Source of the DNA: Apoda limacodes
Taxonomy: Eukaryota; Arthropoda; Insecta; Lepidoptera; Limacodidae
Length of the DNA stretch: 64,000 nt
Direction: 5' to 3'
Assembly: GCA_946406115.1 (NCBI GenBank)
Contig: OX291543.1
Coordinates: 24,640,815-24,704,814, forward strand
Each line of letters opens with the position of its first letter. The stretch's first letter is position 1. The notes beneath the pieces were generated by a model, which was not told the DNA's origin, searched no databases, and saw nothing but the letters and a program-made list of their open reading frames with translations. Position numbers and translations under genes: made by a program. Shown here piece after piece: positions 1 to 10,340 of the stretch.

Positions 1-150
1 GCCGCGCCGCGCCGCACCTTGATCGACTCCCTCCCTCCCTACACAGCGGACGTAACCGACATTAAATGTTTTGACTTATTTCAAGAAAAAAAATTTGAGA
101 ATAAAGGTTAAGGGATAAAAATATAAATTGTAAATTGAAAAAAAAAATTA
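1..150. other. GC-rich window edge then AT-rich DNA
   Basis: The first 50 bases are GC-rich with a GCCGC repeat and a CCCT run, then the sequence turns AT-rich. This may be the edge of a gene or a GC-rich repeat outside the window. No coding frame can be supported. Confidence 0.3.
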
Positions 151-151
151 C

Positions 152-234
152 ATACATACGGACGGACGGACAGACAGACATGACGAATCTATAAGGGTTC
201 CGTTTTTTGCCATTTGGCTACGGAACCCTAAAAA
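152..234 (+). repeat. 3' tail of lepidopteran repeat family A
   Basis: A GGACGGACGGACAGACAGAC microsatellite is followed by a GGGTTCCGTTTTTTGCC block and ends GGCTACGGAACCCTAAAAA. The same tail ends the fuller family A copies at 8781-9229 and 57610-57996. Only the tail is present here. Confidence 0.7.
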
Positions 235-235
235 C

Positions 236-1249
236 TACTTAAGTCATGTAAAAGATACATTTGCTTTTTATTTATCCCAAAATGTTTAAAAATTAGAGTC
301 TACCTGTGCGAAGCCGGGACGGGAAGCGCTGTGTAGGATTTTGTGGTTGCACGTTACAAGTACTTACATTTTGTAAGTTGGTCGACTATTCCTTGTTTAC
401 TTGTAAATTACTTTACTGTAATAGTACCAGATACTTGCCGCTAACAATAATTATCACTTTCTTTGAATATTTTGCAAACGGATTAAAAAATTGTTCTTAC
501 TTACCCGCAATAATTTTGAACGACCTATTCAACGACACTAAATCATCACTTCTTTATTTCTATAGAAGGATCCCTAGATATTTTTTTTCATAAATTTTAT
601 GGTCACTTTGTTGTCGTGATGATAATATGTAGGTATACCATACCAAATTCTAGTACTAAGAGCCTCTGAGCTAAGCCGAGGACAGACATATAAAAGTTCC
701 TTGTTAACTGCGAAACCCTAAAGAGCATAAACAAATTTCAAACCAATATTAGGTACTTCGCAAACCAGCAAGATTATCTTTATTACGGTAACATAATTAG
801 ATTCCTCATTCTCGTTAATTCGAGATTTATGTTTAGTCTCTGCATAATGCGAGCGTACATCACCTCGACTACTAAACCCCGGATTTGATTATCTTAAGCT
901 TGCCACATGCTCTGTATCAAGACTTTTACTAGCCATAAATTTAATCCAAGATGCGACATATTGCACGGTTAAGTGTTTTCGTATGTTCATTGCTTGGCAA
1001 CTGTTGGCAGTAACGTTATCTTAGGCCCCGCTTCAGTATTCATTTTAATGTGCCCATTATATATTACGATGACCAAGCAGGGTTGTTATGTTAAGCATTA
1101 TAAGAGAGATGAGGGCAGCGAAGCTGTAGGTTTTCATACAAAATGCAAAGACGATTTTTCAAACTTAGCCCAATTGTTATGGCTATGCAGACTCGTGTGT
1201 CAGAGTTTATTTAGAACTAGCTTTTACTCACGGTTCCACCTGCCCTAAG
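236..1249. other. no gene recognised
   Basis: Two short open frames (306-593 and 973-1248) have no recognisable domain and AT-rich, non-coding-like composition. A degenerate family A tail fragment is visible near 680-725. Nothing else is supported. Confidence 0.5.
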
Positions 1250-1466
1250 TTTGGTTATCGGTGTAGGATTTCAACGGCAACTCCTCAATTATAGAAAAAA
1301 AACAGACTCACACTTAACGTTCTCAAGTTGCCTATGGACTTCCCCGAGACTCAAACTATCTCCGTGCCAATTTTATCTTAATCGGATCTGCAGTTTAAGC
1401 GTGAAGAGGTAACAGACAAACAGACAGTAACTTTCGCATTTTTAATATTAGTATGGATGTCTAGTG
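1250..1466 (+). repeat. LINE/RTE-like 3' end fragment
   Basis: The segment ends with an AGACAAACAGACAG run, then TTTCGCATTTTTAATATTAG and TATGGATG. That is the common 3' end of abundant lepidopteran non-LTR (RTE-like) copies. The body is too short and diverged to show a protein frame. The family name is from memory. Confidence 0.45.
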
Positions 1467-1497
1467 TAAACAAGAATATCCGTAAAAAAAATTCTTT

Positions 1498-1592
1498 TGT
1501 GATGTAATGCCAATAATATATAGAATATTTTGACTAATAAACAGTCAACTGTTGTCTTATTTAGACCTCCCGACGTCTCGTATGACGTCACA
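1498..1592 (+). repeat. 5' LTR (95 bp)
   Basis: It begins TGTGATGTAATGC and ends CGTATGACGTCACA. Its 8-bp ends are near-perfect inverted repeats. AATAAA within AATAAACAG is the likely poly(A) signal. At about 95 bp it is very short for a gypsy LTR, but the matching 3' copy and the flanking CTTT duplication confirm the limits. Confidence 0.85.
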
Positions 1593-1607
1593 TGGCGACC
1601 GTGATAG
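1593..1607 (+). promoter_or_regulatory. primer binding site, tRNA-Arg type
   Basis: TGGCGACCGTGATAG abuts the 5' LTR end. It is complementary to the 3' end of tRNA-Arg(UCG) for about the first 12 bases, as in Drosophila 412/mdg1. This is where minus-strand reverse transcription would begin. Confidence 0.75.
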
Positions 1608-1973
1608 TTGCTAACCGTGCAACACGATTAGCAAGTACAAAGTGAGCATTCGCGCCGTCAGGTCGCCTTCGGGCGTAGCGGCCTCGTGCCGACTTAATGC
1701 AATTGCGACACAAAAGATTCCACGAACTTTGTGCTCATTGTGAACTTTTTAAAAAAAAAAATTACGTGCGAAGAAGATTTTATTTATTATTTTAGATATT
1801 AGTTAGTAAAAATTAGTGTAGAGAAAATTTATTAAATAATTTGAGAAGAAATTACTTAAAAATATGAAGAGTAGGAAGAATATAATTATAGAATAACGAC
1901 GATTAAGAAGAATTCGCAATTTTTAATATGAAAATAAAAAAATAAATAAAGAAGAAATTATTTTTTTATCGAA

Positions 1974-2237
1974 ATGGGAGGAAAAGCATCTAAGGAGCCG
2001 ACTAATCAAGAAACTAATAATTTGATACAAGTTACGAGTATGACAATTGTGATTACCGTATTAGCATTGTTAATAATAATAATATGTTACTTCGTGAGAA
2101 AACATATGCACGTATGTTATGAAAAGTCGGTAAACAGACATGTGAATCGTGCATTTATTGAGCGCCTTCAGCAAAGGCTTTCCTTCAGAAGAGGCCAGCT
2201 AGTTCCTGAAACTAAACAAGAAACATCAGTGGAGTGA
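1974..2237 (+). CDS. small predicted myristoylated membrane protein in retrotransposon leader (87 aa)
   Basis: The frame starts at an ATG with a strong context (A at -3, G at +4) and runs 87 codons. The N-terminus MGGKASKE fits the N-myristoylation consensus MGxxxSK (Gly2, Ser6, Lys7). One hydrophobic segment follows at about residues 23-42 (start TSMTIVITVLALL), then a basic, Arg/Lys-rich tail with a YEKSVNRHVNR stretch. It lies between the primer binding site and gag, where most gypsy elements have only leader. No known family is recognised. It is intact while gag and pol are broken, which could be chance for so short a frame. A matrix-like or membrane-targeting accessory role is inference. 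Confidence 0.5.
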   Translation: MGGKASKEPTNQETNNLIQVTSMTIVITVLALLIIIICYFVRKHMHVCYEKSVNRHVNRAFIERLQQRLSFRRGQLVPETKQETSVE

Positions 2238-2697
2238 AAAGTTTCCAGGAGCCGGGAGACGTTCGAGTCCGGGATGATTTGCAAAGCTGCTGGGAGTGTT
2301 CCAGTCAATAGTGCAAATAGTGATTTATACGCGTTATTCCGTAATTTCGTAACCGCGTAAAGCTAGCCAACGGGGCCAGCTTCGCTCAACGTGCACCGCG
2401 CACTTAACAAGAGTGATGACCGCAACGGCCCACCACCGCATAAGCAGCTGCACCTAGCTGTTTGCGCGACTCCACCTTTAAATTCTTCAAAACCTTTAAA
2501 AAAGGGAAGGTTAAATTTTAAGGTATAGTTTTAAATATATTTGTATCAATTTTGAATATGTGGACATTTATTTTTCAATTTTAATTTTCCCTTTTTAATT
2601 TTGTACCTTTAACTAAATATTTTATCTAATTTAATTTTTCTGTGTGTTTATTATCTTTAATAAGAAGGAATATGAATATTTTTGAGTAACTTAGTGA
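2238..2697 (+). other. retrotransposon leader between small ORF and gag
   Basis: Untranslated leader of the LTR element. GC-richer to about 2480, then very AT-rich. No frame or structured RNA could be assigned; a packaging signal could lie here but none is identifiable by eye. Confidence 0.4.
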
Positions 2698-3194
2698 ATG
2701 GAGCAAAAGCTTCTTGATGATGTAGATGAGCTATATACAATGCTGTAGATGAGCTATAGATGAGCTATATACAACGCTGTAGATGAGCTATATACAATAC
2801 TGTAGATGAGCTATATACAATGCTGTAGATGAGCTATATACAATACAAATAGGTTTGCGAAAATCAAATATCCAAAGCTAAAAGCTTATATGAGTATTTA
2901 CTTTGTTTAAAAGATGTAATAAAAACTTTTTTTAAAAACTTTACATTATTCGAAAAAGTTAAGGTTTGTTATAAAAGAATTTTATGTCCTCGTCCTCTGA
3001 GAATTCGTCAGATAGAAAGTCGAATAATAATAACTATAAAATGGTTTAATTTAAAAACAGCGTCATCGCTGATCCCAATTTCAGATGGGAAACAAGACAC
3101 GATATCTAAATTAATAGACTCATGTGAGTTATATTTATCGTGCATCGAAAAGTCAGACGAAAAATTATTAATTAAATTTATTCTCAAAACGAGA
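2698..3194 (+). pseudogene. gag N-terminal half, broken
   Basis: An ATG at 2698 opens a Gag-like start (MEQKLLDDVDEL) that hits a stop at 2746 inside a 23-bp tandem repeat. Gag-like coding resumes in another frame from about 2853 and stays open into 3195, including a PRPLRIRQIESR stretch and SSLIPISDGKQDTISKLIDS. The latter resembles the start of the capsid domain in gypsy/412 Gag. The repeat expansion and further small indels explain the broken frame. Confidence 0.6.
2718..2846 (+). repeat. 23-bp tandem repeat, about 5 copies
   Basis: The unit TGTAGATGAGCTATATACA plus ATGC recurs about five times, and one copy has an extra 12-bp TAGATGAGC block. Because 23 is not a multiple of three, the expansion shifts and stops the gag frame in which it lies. 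Confidence 0.9.
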
Positions 3195-4394
3195 TTGAAC
3201 GATTCTGCTAAATTAAAATTGCAGGATAATTACGAATCTCTCAGTGATTTAATAGGGGACGTTAGGAAATATTTAATAACAAAAAAATCGGCAACTTCGC
3301 TACAAACGCAACTTAACAATGCGTACCAAAAGAACCAAAGCTTAGCCCAATATGGCACGCATCTTGAATCTCTATTTTCCGAATTAACGATTGCCCAATC
3401 GGACGGTAATAAAGAAATATATAAAATTTTACAGCCTATAAATGAAAAGCTAGCACTTCAAAAATGTGCAGATGGCTTAAGAAATAGGAGGTTAGGAATA
3501 ACTATTTCAGCCCGAAACTATACACTGCTCAAGGACGCTGTCCGAGCTGCGGAAGATCAGCAGCTAGCGTCAAGCTCATCTTTTAGGACGTCGAACGATG
3601 TCATGAATATGCGCCGAGGTCGAGGTCGCGGAGTCCCGACCAGGTCAGCGCAACACGGATTTACCAACCAGCAGAGGGGTAAGTCGTATAATAGTTATAA
3701 TAGGAACTTTTATAAAAATGCAGCATCATCTTGGAGAAGCCCAAATCAAGATTATATGCATAGGGGAAATAACCATTTCCCATCGCGTTTAAATTTCGCG
3801 AGACGCCCGCAGTTCGCGAGCTACCCAAGAGGCCTAGGACAGATACGAGGGATGTCAAATAGGACCTCTAATTTTCGTAGGCGTACCACGTACGCAATGG
3901 AAAAGAAAAGCCCAGAAAAACAAAACCAGCTTTTCTTGCATAAAATACTTTCTAATTTTCAGTCAGGATATCATTCAAACATAGATATAAATGGGTACAC
4001 TTATAAATGTCTTTTAGATACAGGTGCATCAATTAGTGTGGTACAGATTGATAAAAACATACAAAATTTTCCCATGTTCCGAGAATACACAAGTATTTCA
4101 GGTGTAGGAGGTATCATATACACTTTAGGCACAGTAGAATTGCCACTTCAATGTATTAACAAATCAGCAAATTTTGTAACTCAAGACTTGTTTACCGTGC
4201 AGCACAAGTTCCATGTAGTCCAACGCTTACCATGCGCATACGATATTATACTTGGGATGGACTTCTTAAAGTCGTATTCAGAAAGTCTTAACTTTGAAAC
4301 AAATGAAATCATTCTTAATAACAGAGGCATAAAGTGTACAGTACAGCTTAATACAAAAAAAGATACGAAACACAAAGTACGAATGTATTGTTAA
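3195..4394 (+). pseudogene. gag capsid/nucleocapsid and aspartic protease region
   Basis: A single open frame of about 399 codons continues the gag frame from upstream; the nominal first codon is TTG, so this is not a true start. The first 125 residues are helical and Gag-capsid-like. Residues about 135-235 are rich in Arg and Gly (RRGRGRG) with no CCHC zinc knuckle, as in errantivirus-type Gag, which binds RNA through basic residues. Residues 273-283 contain LLDTGAS, the retroviral aspartic protease active site. ILGMDFL near 352 is the conserved protease C-terminal motif. The frame then stops, and pol continues in another frame from 4388. Gag and protease appear fused. Confidence 0.8.
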
Positions 4395-5520
4395 TACCGG
4401 CCCGCACAGAGGGTACGTATTTCGTCGACATAGCGAAAAATAATCGCCAGCGACGAACAGCTCAGTTTCTTGTACATTCTGCAGAACTTGAGCGTGGTGT
4501 GTTTCTCGCAAACGCGCTTGTTAGAGTACAAAGTAACAAAATACCTCTTCGCATCGTTAATACTACTGAGTGTGACATAACCTTAACAAATTTAAAACCA
4601 TATGTAACTTTAGCATCAGACTTTCATATTTTTAATTTCTCACGGACAGAAAAAGACTCTAAGAGGGTTCAACGAGATTTAGATTTGTTAGATACAAAAT
4701 CTCTGAACCAGGTAGAAAAGTCTTCCTTAATCAAAACCAAATTTCCAGATGTATTCTTTTTAGAAGGTGACAAACTCACCACCTCTAATATATACGAACA
4801 TAAAATTCAATTGAAACCAGGCAGTCAGGAAATACTTACAAAACCTTACAGGTTACCATATTCTCAAAAGAAGAAATTGCAAAATCAAATCGATAAATTG
4901 TTAGAGGAAGGAACAAATAGTAATTACAGTAGTCCAGTTTTGCTAGTTCCGAACAAATCAAGTAAAGACGAGAAAAAATGGAGGTTGGTAATATATTATA
5001 GAAAACTAAATAAATGTATCGTTAACGACAAATTCCCTTTACCGAAGTTTTAGATGCACTTTCGGGTGGTGTTTATTTTAGTCATTTGGACCTTTATTCT
5101 GGTTTTTACCAATGCAATTTACATAAAGATAGTAGAAAATACACTAGTTTTGAGTCTGGTCGGTATAGATTATGTCGCATGCCTCAAAGCCTCTCCTCCA
5201 GTCCTTCATTATTTTCCCGTATGATGAATATAGCTCTTTCAGGGTTAAATATCGGAAAATGTCTAGTTTACCAAGATGACATTAATGTGATCGGAAAATC
5301 ACCAGCAGACCATAATAAAAACCTATTAGATGTCTTAACACGACTAAGAAAAGTAAATTTAAAATTGAATGCGAATTCTTAAAAAAAGAACTATTATATT
5401 TAGGCCATGTCGTTTCCAAACAAGGTATATCACCCGATCCAGAAAAAATTAAAGCTGTTAAAAATTATCCGGTACCCAAAATCGCAGATGAGGTAGGGTT
5501 TTTACGTGACCTACGTAAGT
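4388..5520 (+). pseudogene. reverse transcriptase domain, frameshifted; RNase H mostly deleted
   Basis: The frame from 4388 to 5053 carries the linker and RT start: KPYRLPYSQKKKLQNQI, SSPVLLVPNKS, WRLVIYYRKLN and DKFPLP. A frameshift near 5045 is followed by LDLYSGFYQ (motif A aspartate) and VYQDDINVIG (the YxDD catalytic pair) in the 5086-5382 frame. Another shift near 5375 leads to ELLYLGHVVSKQGI. Around 5505-5560 the sequence jumps straight to SGNKNSADALSRLK, normally the end of RNase H. Roughly the RT thumb, connection and most of RNase H are therefore missing. The enzyme cannot be functional. Confidence 0.85.
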
Positions 5521-5559
5521 GGAAATAAAAATTCAGCGGATGCGCTGAGTAGATTAAAA

Positions 5560-7022
5560 TGACAGTGCAGCTTCTCCGACCCTTGAACATACTCCAGACA
5601 ATCGGCCAGGCCAGCCGAAGGTTGTGGATATATTCAAGAAGCCGAGAGAGCTAACAAAATTACTTTTTATCAGTTTAAAAGAATTGCTAATGTTTAGAAA
5701 AAATAATTTAATTAGTAGAGAAAATAAATATCTAGCGTATGTGCAAACTAAATCTTGTATATATATATAAAGCCAGAAGCTCAAGGGCAAATGTCTCCAG
5801 ATGACTTTGTCGAGTATCTAGCCGATTTTTGTAAGGAAGTAGAAATAAAAGAAATATGCTATATAAGGGCAAATGCACCAGACGATATTTTCGTAAAATA
5901 AATAGTTAACGCAATGAAAAGTAAAGATATTTTAACGTTATGCATTCTTAAAAATTGTAAGCGAATTACAGATAAAAACGATATTACAGTTATTTTAAAC
6001 GATTTTCATTTACTGCCAACTGCAGGTCACGCCGGAGTTAGACGTATATTAAGCATTATAAAAAGACGCTACTTTTGGTCCAACATGGAAGCTGACGTCA
6101 CTGATTACGTCAACAAATGTCGGGTATGTCAAAAGCAAAAATATACCAAAATTATCAAACAGCCAATGCAAATAACAACTACAGCTACATCAGCATTTGA
6201 GAAAGTCTTTTTAGACATAGTAGGTCCCTTGGACACAGATAATTTTGGTTATACATATATCTTAACTCTACAGTGCGAACTTACAAAGTACGTTTGTGCA
6301 TTTCCACTAAAAACGAAAACTAGTACTGAAGTTTCTAAAAGTATTGTAGAAAACTTCATTTTAACATATGTCACACCGCGTGTCATCTGCTCCGACCGAG
6401 GTCAGGAATTTATGTCCAAAATTTTTATTGATGTTTGCAAATTACTTAAAATAGATAAATTACATTCCACCAGTTATAGGCATGAAACTATTGGTGCGTT
6501 GGAAGTAACCCATAAAAATTTAGCTTCATATTTACGTATTCAGACTGAAAATAATCCGTTTACTTGGTCAGAATGGCTGAAATTCTGGTCATTTTCGTAC
6601 AATATTACATGTCATAGCGAAACTCACCACATATTCCAAGCAATTTGTCAAATGGGCATGTAGATCCTATTTTTAATTTTGAAAACTATTCTTCTTAGCT
6701 TAAATATCGATTACAAATGTCCCAGAAAGATGCTAGAAATAATTTAATAAAGTCAAAAAATAAGCGTAAGATGTACTATGATATATACATAAATCCCGTA
6801 ACTTATAAAAATTTAACACGTTCATATAAAAATATAAGTTTGTATAACAGGAATGGGTCGAGAGTCTCGTATTGTTATCCGACCTTCCAAGATAAGAGCG
6901 CCGCCGCATGTCGCTCGCGCAGACAGGTTCTAACTATGGGTACATGCATAATAAATATTGACGTCATAGGTACATACGTCAACGGTTATGCTTATGTTGT
7001 ATTATACATTTTAAAACTATGA
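5560..7022 (+). pseudogene. integrase, partly open, C-terminus decayed
   Basis: The longest frame (5914-6663, 249 codons) holds the H2C2 zinc finger (HLLPTAGHAGVRRIL and later CRVCQKQK). The catalytic core shows FLDIVGPLD (first Asp), CSDRGQEF (second Asp) and GALEVTH (Glu). It stops at 6663. C-terminal integrase-like sequence resumes at 6717 (KDARNNLIKSKNKRKMYYD) and then fades. The 5560-5913 linker between RNase H and integrase has several stops. The core triad is intact, but the protein is truncated and out of frame with RT. Confidence 0.8.
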
Positions 7023-7712
7023 AAATTAACTAAGAATAGTTTAAGTTAGATGTGCACGTTAGATTGATTTTTTTTTACTATTACGAAATATGTCAAGATA
7101 CTAAATAAAAATGTGTATCGGGAATAGCGGGTATTTCGATTGTACTACATTTTTGTGTTTTACCATTTTCTTATGTTATAAAGAAGTGTTTTTCTAATTT
7201 GATTTAATTATACATATTTTGTTTACATTATTTGAACGTCGTTCTATTGTGTTTTTATAATTATTATTGTGTTAAACTACATTTTAGTGTTTTGATAATT
7301 TTCATGTATTTTAAAAATATTTTAACTAAATAACGAGAATTACTCGTATATTCTGTGTTTTATATTTGTCATTCAATGACTTGACTATTTGACCTAACTA
7401 TTGACTATGCCATTGACTAACCTTGACAACATAATTTACAAAAATATTACCTTACTCGTAATTGACTTTTTCCTGTGTTAGTATATAAGATAAATAAATA
7501 TTAATAAAGGGGTATATAAATAAAAACCTTGTGATTGTAATAATTACTCTTTATTTTTCTAAATTGTATACTCACATAATAACATTTATGTTTTTTTATT
7601 TTGTCTACAAAGCTAAGTTGGTCTTATGTACAACTTAATTATTTTATTTGGTATTTTTTGTAAAAAATTTGAAAATTGTAAATTTTAATTTATTTTTCGG
7701 GAACCCCCGAAA
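7023..7712 (+). other. 3' untranslated region of the LTR element
   Basis: Very AT-rich, without an env-like frame. Just before the 3' LTR, the short inverted repeat CGGGAACCCCCGAAA sits where a polypurine tract is expected. It is not purine-pure and may be decayed. Confidence 0.5.
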
Positions 7713-8255
7713 TGTGATGTAATGCATTTATATATAGAATGTTTAATAAACAGAATCCCCCGATCGACCTGGGCACGGTCGTAAAACTATAGTTAGGCAG
7801 CCTCGGCACGTACTAACGGCCCCAGATGACGATCTCGCTGTCCGGATAGCGAGATTAGTCTCTACGACCTCCCCGAATAGGGCCTTCCTCCAAACACGAC
7901 GCCGACGTCCCCGGGTTCGTCGCCGCCCACAAGGATACACGAGGTATCAAAGAGTGCCGGGGCGCTTCTCGCCCCCACTCAATCGCAACCGTACCCGCTC
8001 CCCTCCTGGCGGTAACTCACCTTCGGGTTCGAGACTCACGCCGGTCGAAGGGACGCCCCCGAGAGCTCTTGAGCGTTGGGCGCTATACGGGCTGAGGCTC
8101 CTTCAGAGTCTCGCCCCATAAAGCCCGGTGAAACAGTAATGGCTGCAACAGCCAACTGCATAGTCAGTTCAGAAAACAAAAAATAATAATAAACAGTCAG
8201 TCACAAGTCAACTGTTGTCTTATCTAGACCTCCCGACGTCTCGTATGACGTCACA
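7713..8255 (+). repeat. 3' LTR, split by a nested retroposon
   Basis: The left piece 7713-7753 (TGTGATGTAATGC to AATAAACAG) and the right piece 8197-8255 (ending CGTATGACGTCACA) together give an LTR of about 100 bp matching the 5' copy. The interruption is the element at 7754-8186 plus its duplicated target. Confidence 0.85.
7754..8186 (+). mobile_element. GC-rich short retroposon inside 3' LTR
   Basis: About 430 bp, far more GC-rich than its surroundings, ending in an A-rich tail (AAAACAAAAAAT). The 10-bp target TAATAAACAG is duplicated at 7744-7753 and 8187-8196, as expected for LINE-driven retroposition. A second copy in reverse orientation lies at 49876-50276 and begins at nearly the same 5' position, so this looks like a full-length SINE-type unit rather than a randomly truncated LINE. 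No long protein frame is shared. A 65-codon minus frame is probably chance. Confidence 0.8.
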
Positions 8256-8780
8256 CTTTACAAACGAGCTTTCATCAGACCCTGGTTATCGTTTTAAACC
8301 AGAGTGCATGTCATTTAACTTGCATGTCATTCATAATTATATGCAGCTAACGGGACAGGTAAAAATAAATTTATAAAGGCTTGGAATAATAAAATAATAA
8401 TAATAATAATAAAAGCTTGTAGAAAAGGAAACTGTTTTTGAAATTTGGGAAAAAATAGTTAAACCTTGGTTACAAATATATAAGTTATAAATTTAAAAAA
8501 ATCAACCAAGTCCAAACTATTAAAACTGGCCAAGGGCGTGTTGTACCCGCATTAAGTTGGGTTCTTGCCAAGTTTTGAAACTGCGAATGCGTTTTTGAAG
8601 TCCAATTCAACCATACCCCACTGAAACCTGCCCTTTGAACCTTGACAGGTAGCTTAACTTAATAAAACAGAAATAAAAAAAAATAAGGATAGTTTTAAAT
8701 TGTTTTGCTCTTTTGCAAAAAAAAATTTAATACTCAAAATCTAGTAATGATTATAGAGTAAGTTAGTCACAACAAATAGT
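8256..8780. other. no gene recognised
   Basis: Host DNA flanking the LTR element, with AAT trinucleotide runs near 8390-8410. No domain-bearing frame. Confidence 0.5.
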
Positions 8781-9229
8781 AAAAAAATCGGCTAAGTGCG
8801 AGTCGGACTCGCGCACGAAGGATTCCTTACCATTATCTATAAAAACGGCAAAAAAACACGTTTGTTGTATGGAACCCTCCCTTAAATATTTGTTTTATTT
8901 TAATTTAATTGTTTGTTTTTAATATATAACTTAATACTCTGTGACTATTTCAATGATCTAACTGTTGCCGTTATCAATATCGAGCAAAAACTACCAAAAA
9001 AAATCACGTTTGTTGTATGGGAGCTCCCTGAAATATTTATTTTATTCTGTTTTTTAGTATTTGTTATTATAGCGGCAACAGGAATACGTCTTCTGTGAAA
9101 ATTTCAACTGTCTTACTATCACGGTTCATGAGATACAGCGTAGTGACAGATGGACGGACGGACGGACGGACAGCGGAGTCTTAGTATTAGGGTCCCGTTT
9201 TTTACCCATTGGGTACGGAACCCTAAAAA
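8781..9229 (+). repeat. lepidopteran repeat family A, near full copy
   Basis: It begins with poly-A then GTGCGAGTCGGACTCGCGC. Two CACGTTTGTTGTATGG blocks and a GCGGCAACAG block follow, then AATTTCAACTGTCTTAC, a GGAC microsatellite, and the tail GGGTACGGAACCCTAAAAA. This is the reference copy for the other family A hits in the window. It is a non-coding interspersed element; whether SINE or LINE 3' end is not resolved here. Confidence 0.8.
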
Positions 9230-10340
9230 TCAACCAGGTGTAAAACGGGCTCGTGCTTAGGACCCTTAGTACGCCCTTTAAATTACCATACTTGTGTATT
9301 GAAAAAATTGATATACATATGTGATAGTTGTTACTTCCGTCCTTCCTTACGTTAATTTACTGATTTGTTTAGGTTTTAAAATTAACTAGATCGCGATAGT
9401 AAATAAACTTGGATACTACAGTTTGTATAAGGCACTCGTGAAAACAACATATATTTGTATTGGTAATGATATACGAAGTTGGGCACTTAATTTTGGAAAT
9501 AAGGTTAAAAAATATAACTACATATAAATTACTTAAGAAGTATTTATCAAATACATCTCGTAGTAGTGTATATAAATAAGATTGTGTTGTGCTTTTTAGT
9601 AGACGCACAACGTTTGTAATATATATATTAGCTTTAATGACTATATCGCCCTCCAAAAGCAGAAATTGGCCTTGACTGGGGCAGAGGTGCCTCATTCTCA
9701 TGAGGTGGGCTCCCCACAAAACTGTCGCCATAGGGAGATGTTGAGCTTCTACGCTAGCTTTTGACTCCACGCTTTTTTACTCGTTACCAGTCTTTATACG
9801 TCCCGTAAATAACAGATAAGTAATCTATTAGCCACATTTTTTTGCCTATAAACAACTTTCGGAGATAAGGATTGGTAAATATAGAAATTAAATCTTTGTA
9901 ATGAAACAAACCGTATTAAAATATCCCACATTTTAGGTTTTGGATTACATAACTCCTCTTCAAATCACATTTCGAAGACCTATAACTATTTTTACCTATA
10001 ACCTATAAAGTTCTAAAACTATACCAAATTTTTAGTCGTTATTAATTTTTAGTTTCTGATTAAATTTCTGTGACATACAGACTGACAGTGAAGTCTCACC
10101 ATAAGGGTTAATTTTTTACCATTATGGTGCGAAACCTTAGAAATCAACTAACCTAGGCTAAAATAGCAAAGTGTGAAAGGTAGAATACTTTTTATCAATC
10201 TGGTACTTAGCAATTGAGAAATTGAGTCGATATTGTAGAATGACATAGTCATGAAAGATAAATATCACAAACTTATAATAGTACAATATTGCTGCGGTCT
10301 GTTATGTCAGTGTTGCTTGCAGCGCTAATGGTGGCTGAAA
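9230..10340. other. no gene recognised
   Basis: AT-rich. A 133-codon minus-strand frame (9369-9770) has no domain and biased AT composition. A decayed family A tail lies at about 10070-10143. Confidence 0.5.

Larger units (their letters stand above)
1498..8255 (+). mobile_element. Ty3/gypsy LTR retrotransposon, 412/mdg1-like, decayed
   Basis: A complete but inactive LTR retrotransposon. The LTRs start TGTGATGT and end GACGTCACA, and a 4-bp duplication CTTT flanks both ends (1494-1497 and 8256-8259). Right after the 5' LTR, TGGCGACCGTGATAG matches the tRNA-Arg(UCG) primer type used by Drosophila 412 and mdg1. In order it carries a leader with a small membrane-protein frame, gag without a CCHC knuckle, protease (DTGA), reverse transcriptase, and integrase (HHCC zinc finger plus D,D,E core). 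No env frame was seen. Gag and pol are broken by frameshifts, stops and a deletion that removes most of RNase H. The 3' LTR is split by a younger retroposon. LTR divergence and nested insertions mark it as old. Confidence 0.9.

Noticed and set aside
7743..7940. 65-codon Arg-rich minus-strand frame, repeated as a plus-strand frame at 50091-50279
   Set aside because: It occurs in both copies of the GC-rich retroposon but is antisense to its A tail and its length differs between copies; probably a by-product of high GC.
9369..9770. 133-codon open frame on the minus strand
   Set aside because: No domain, AT-driven composition, no start context or neighbour exon; a chance frame.
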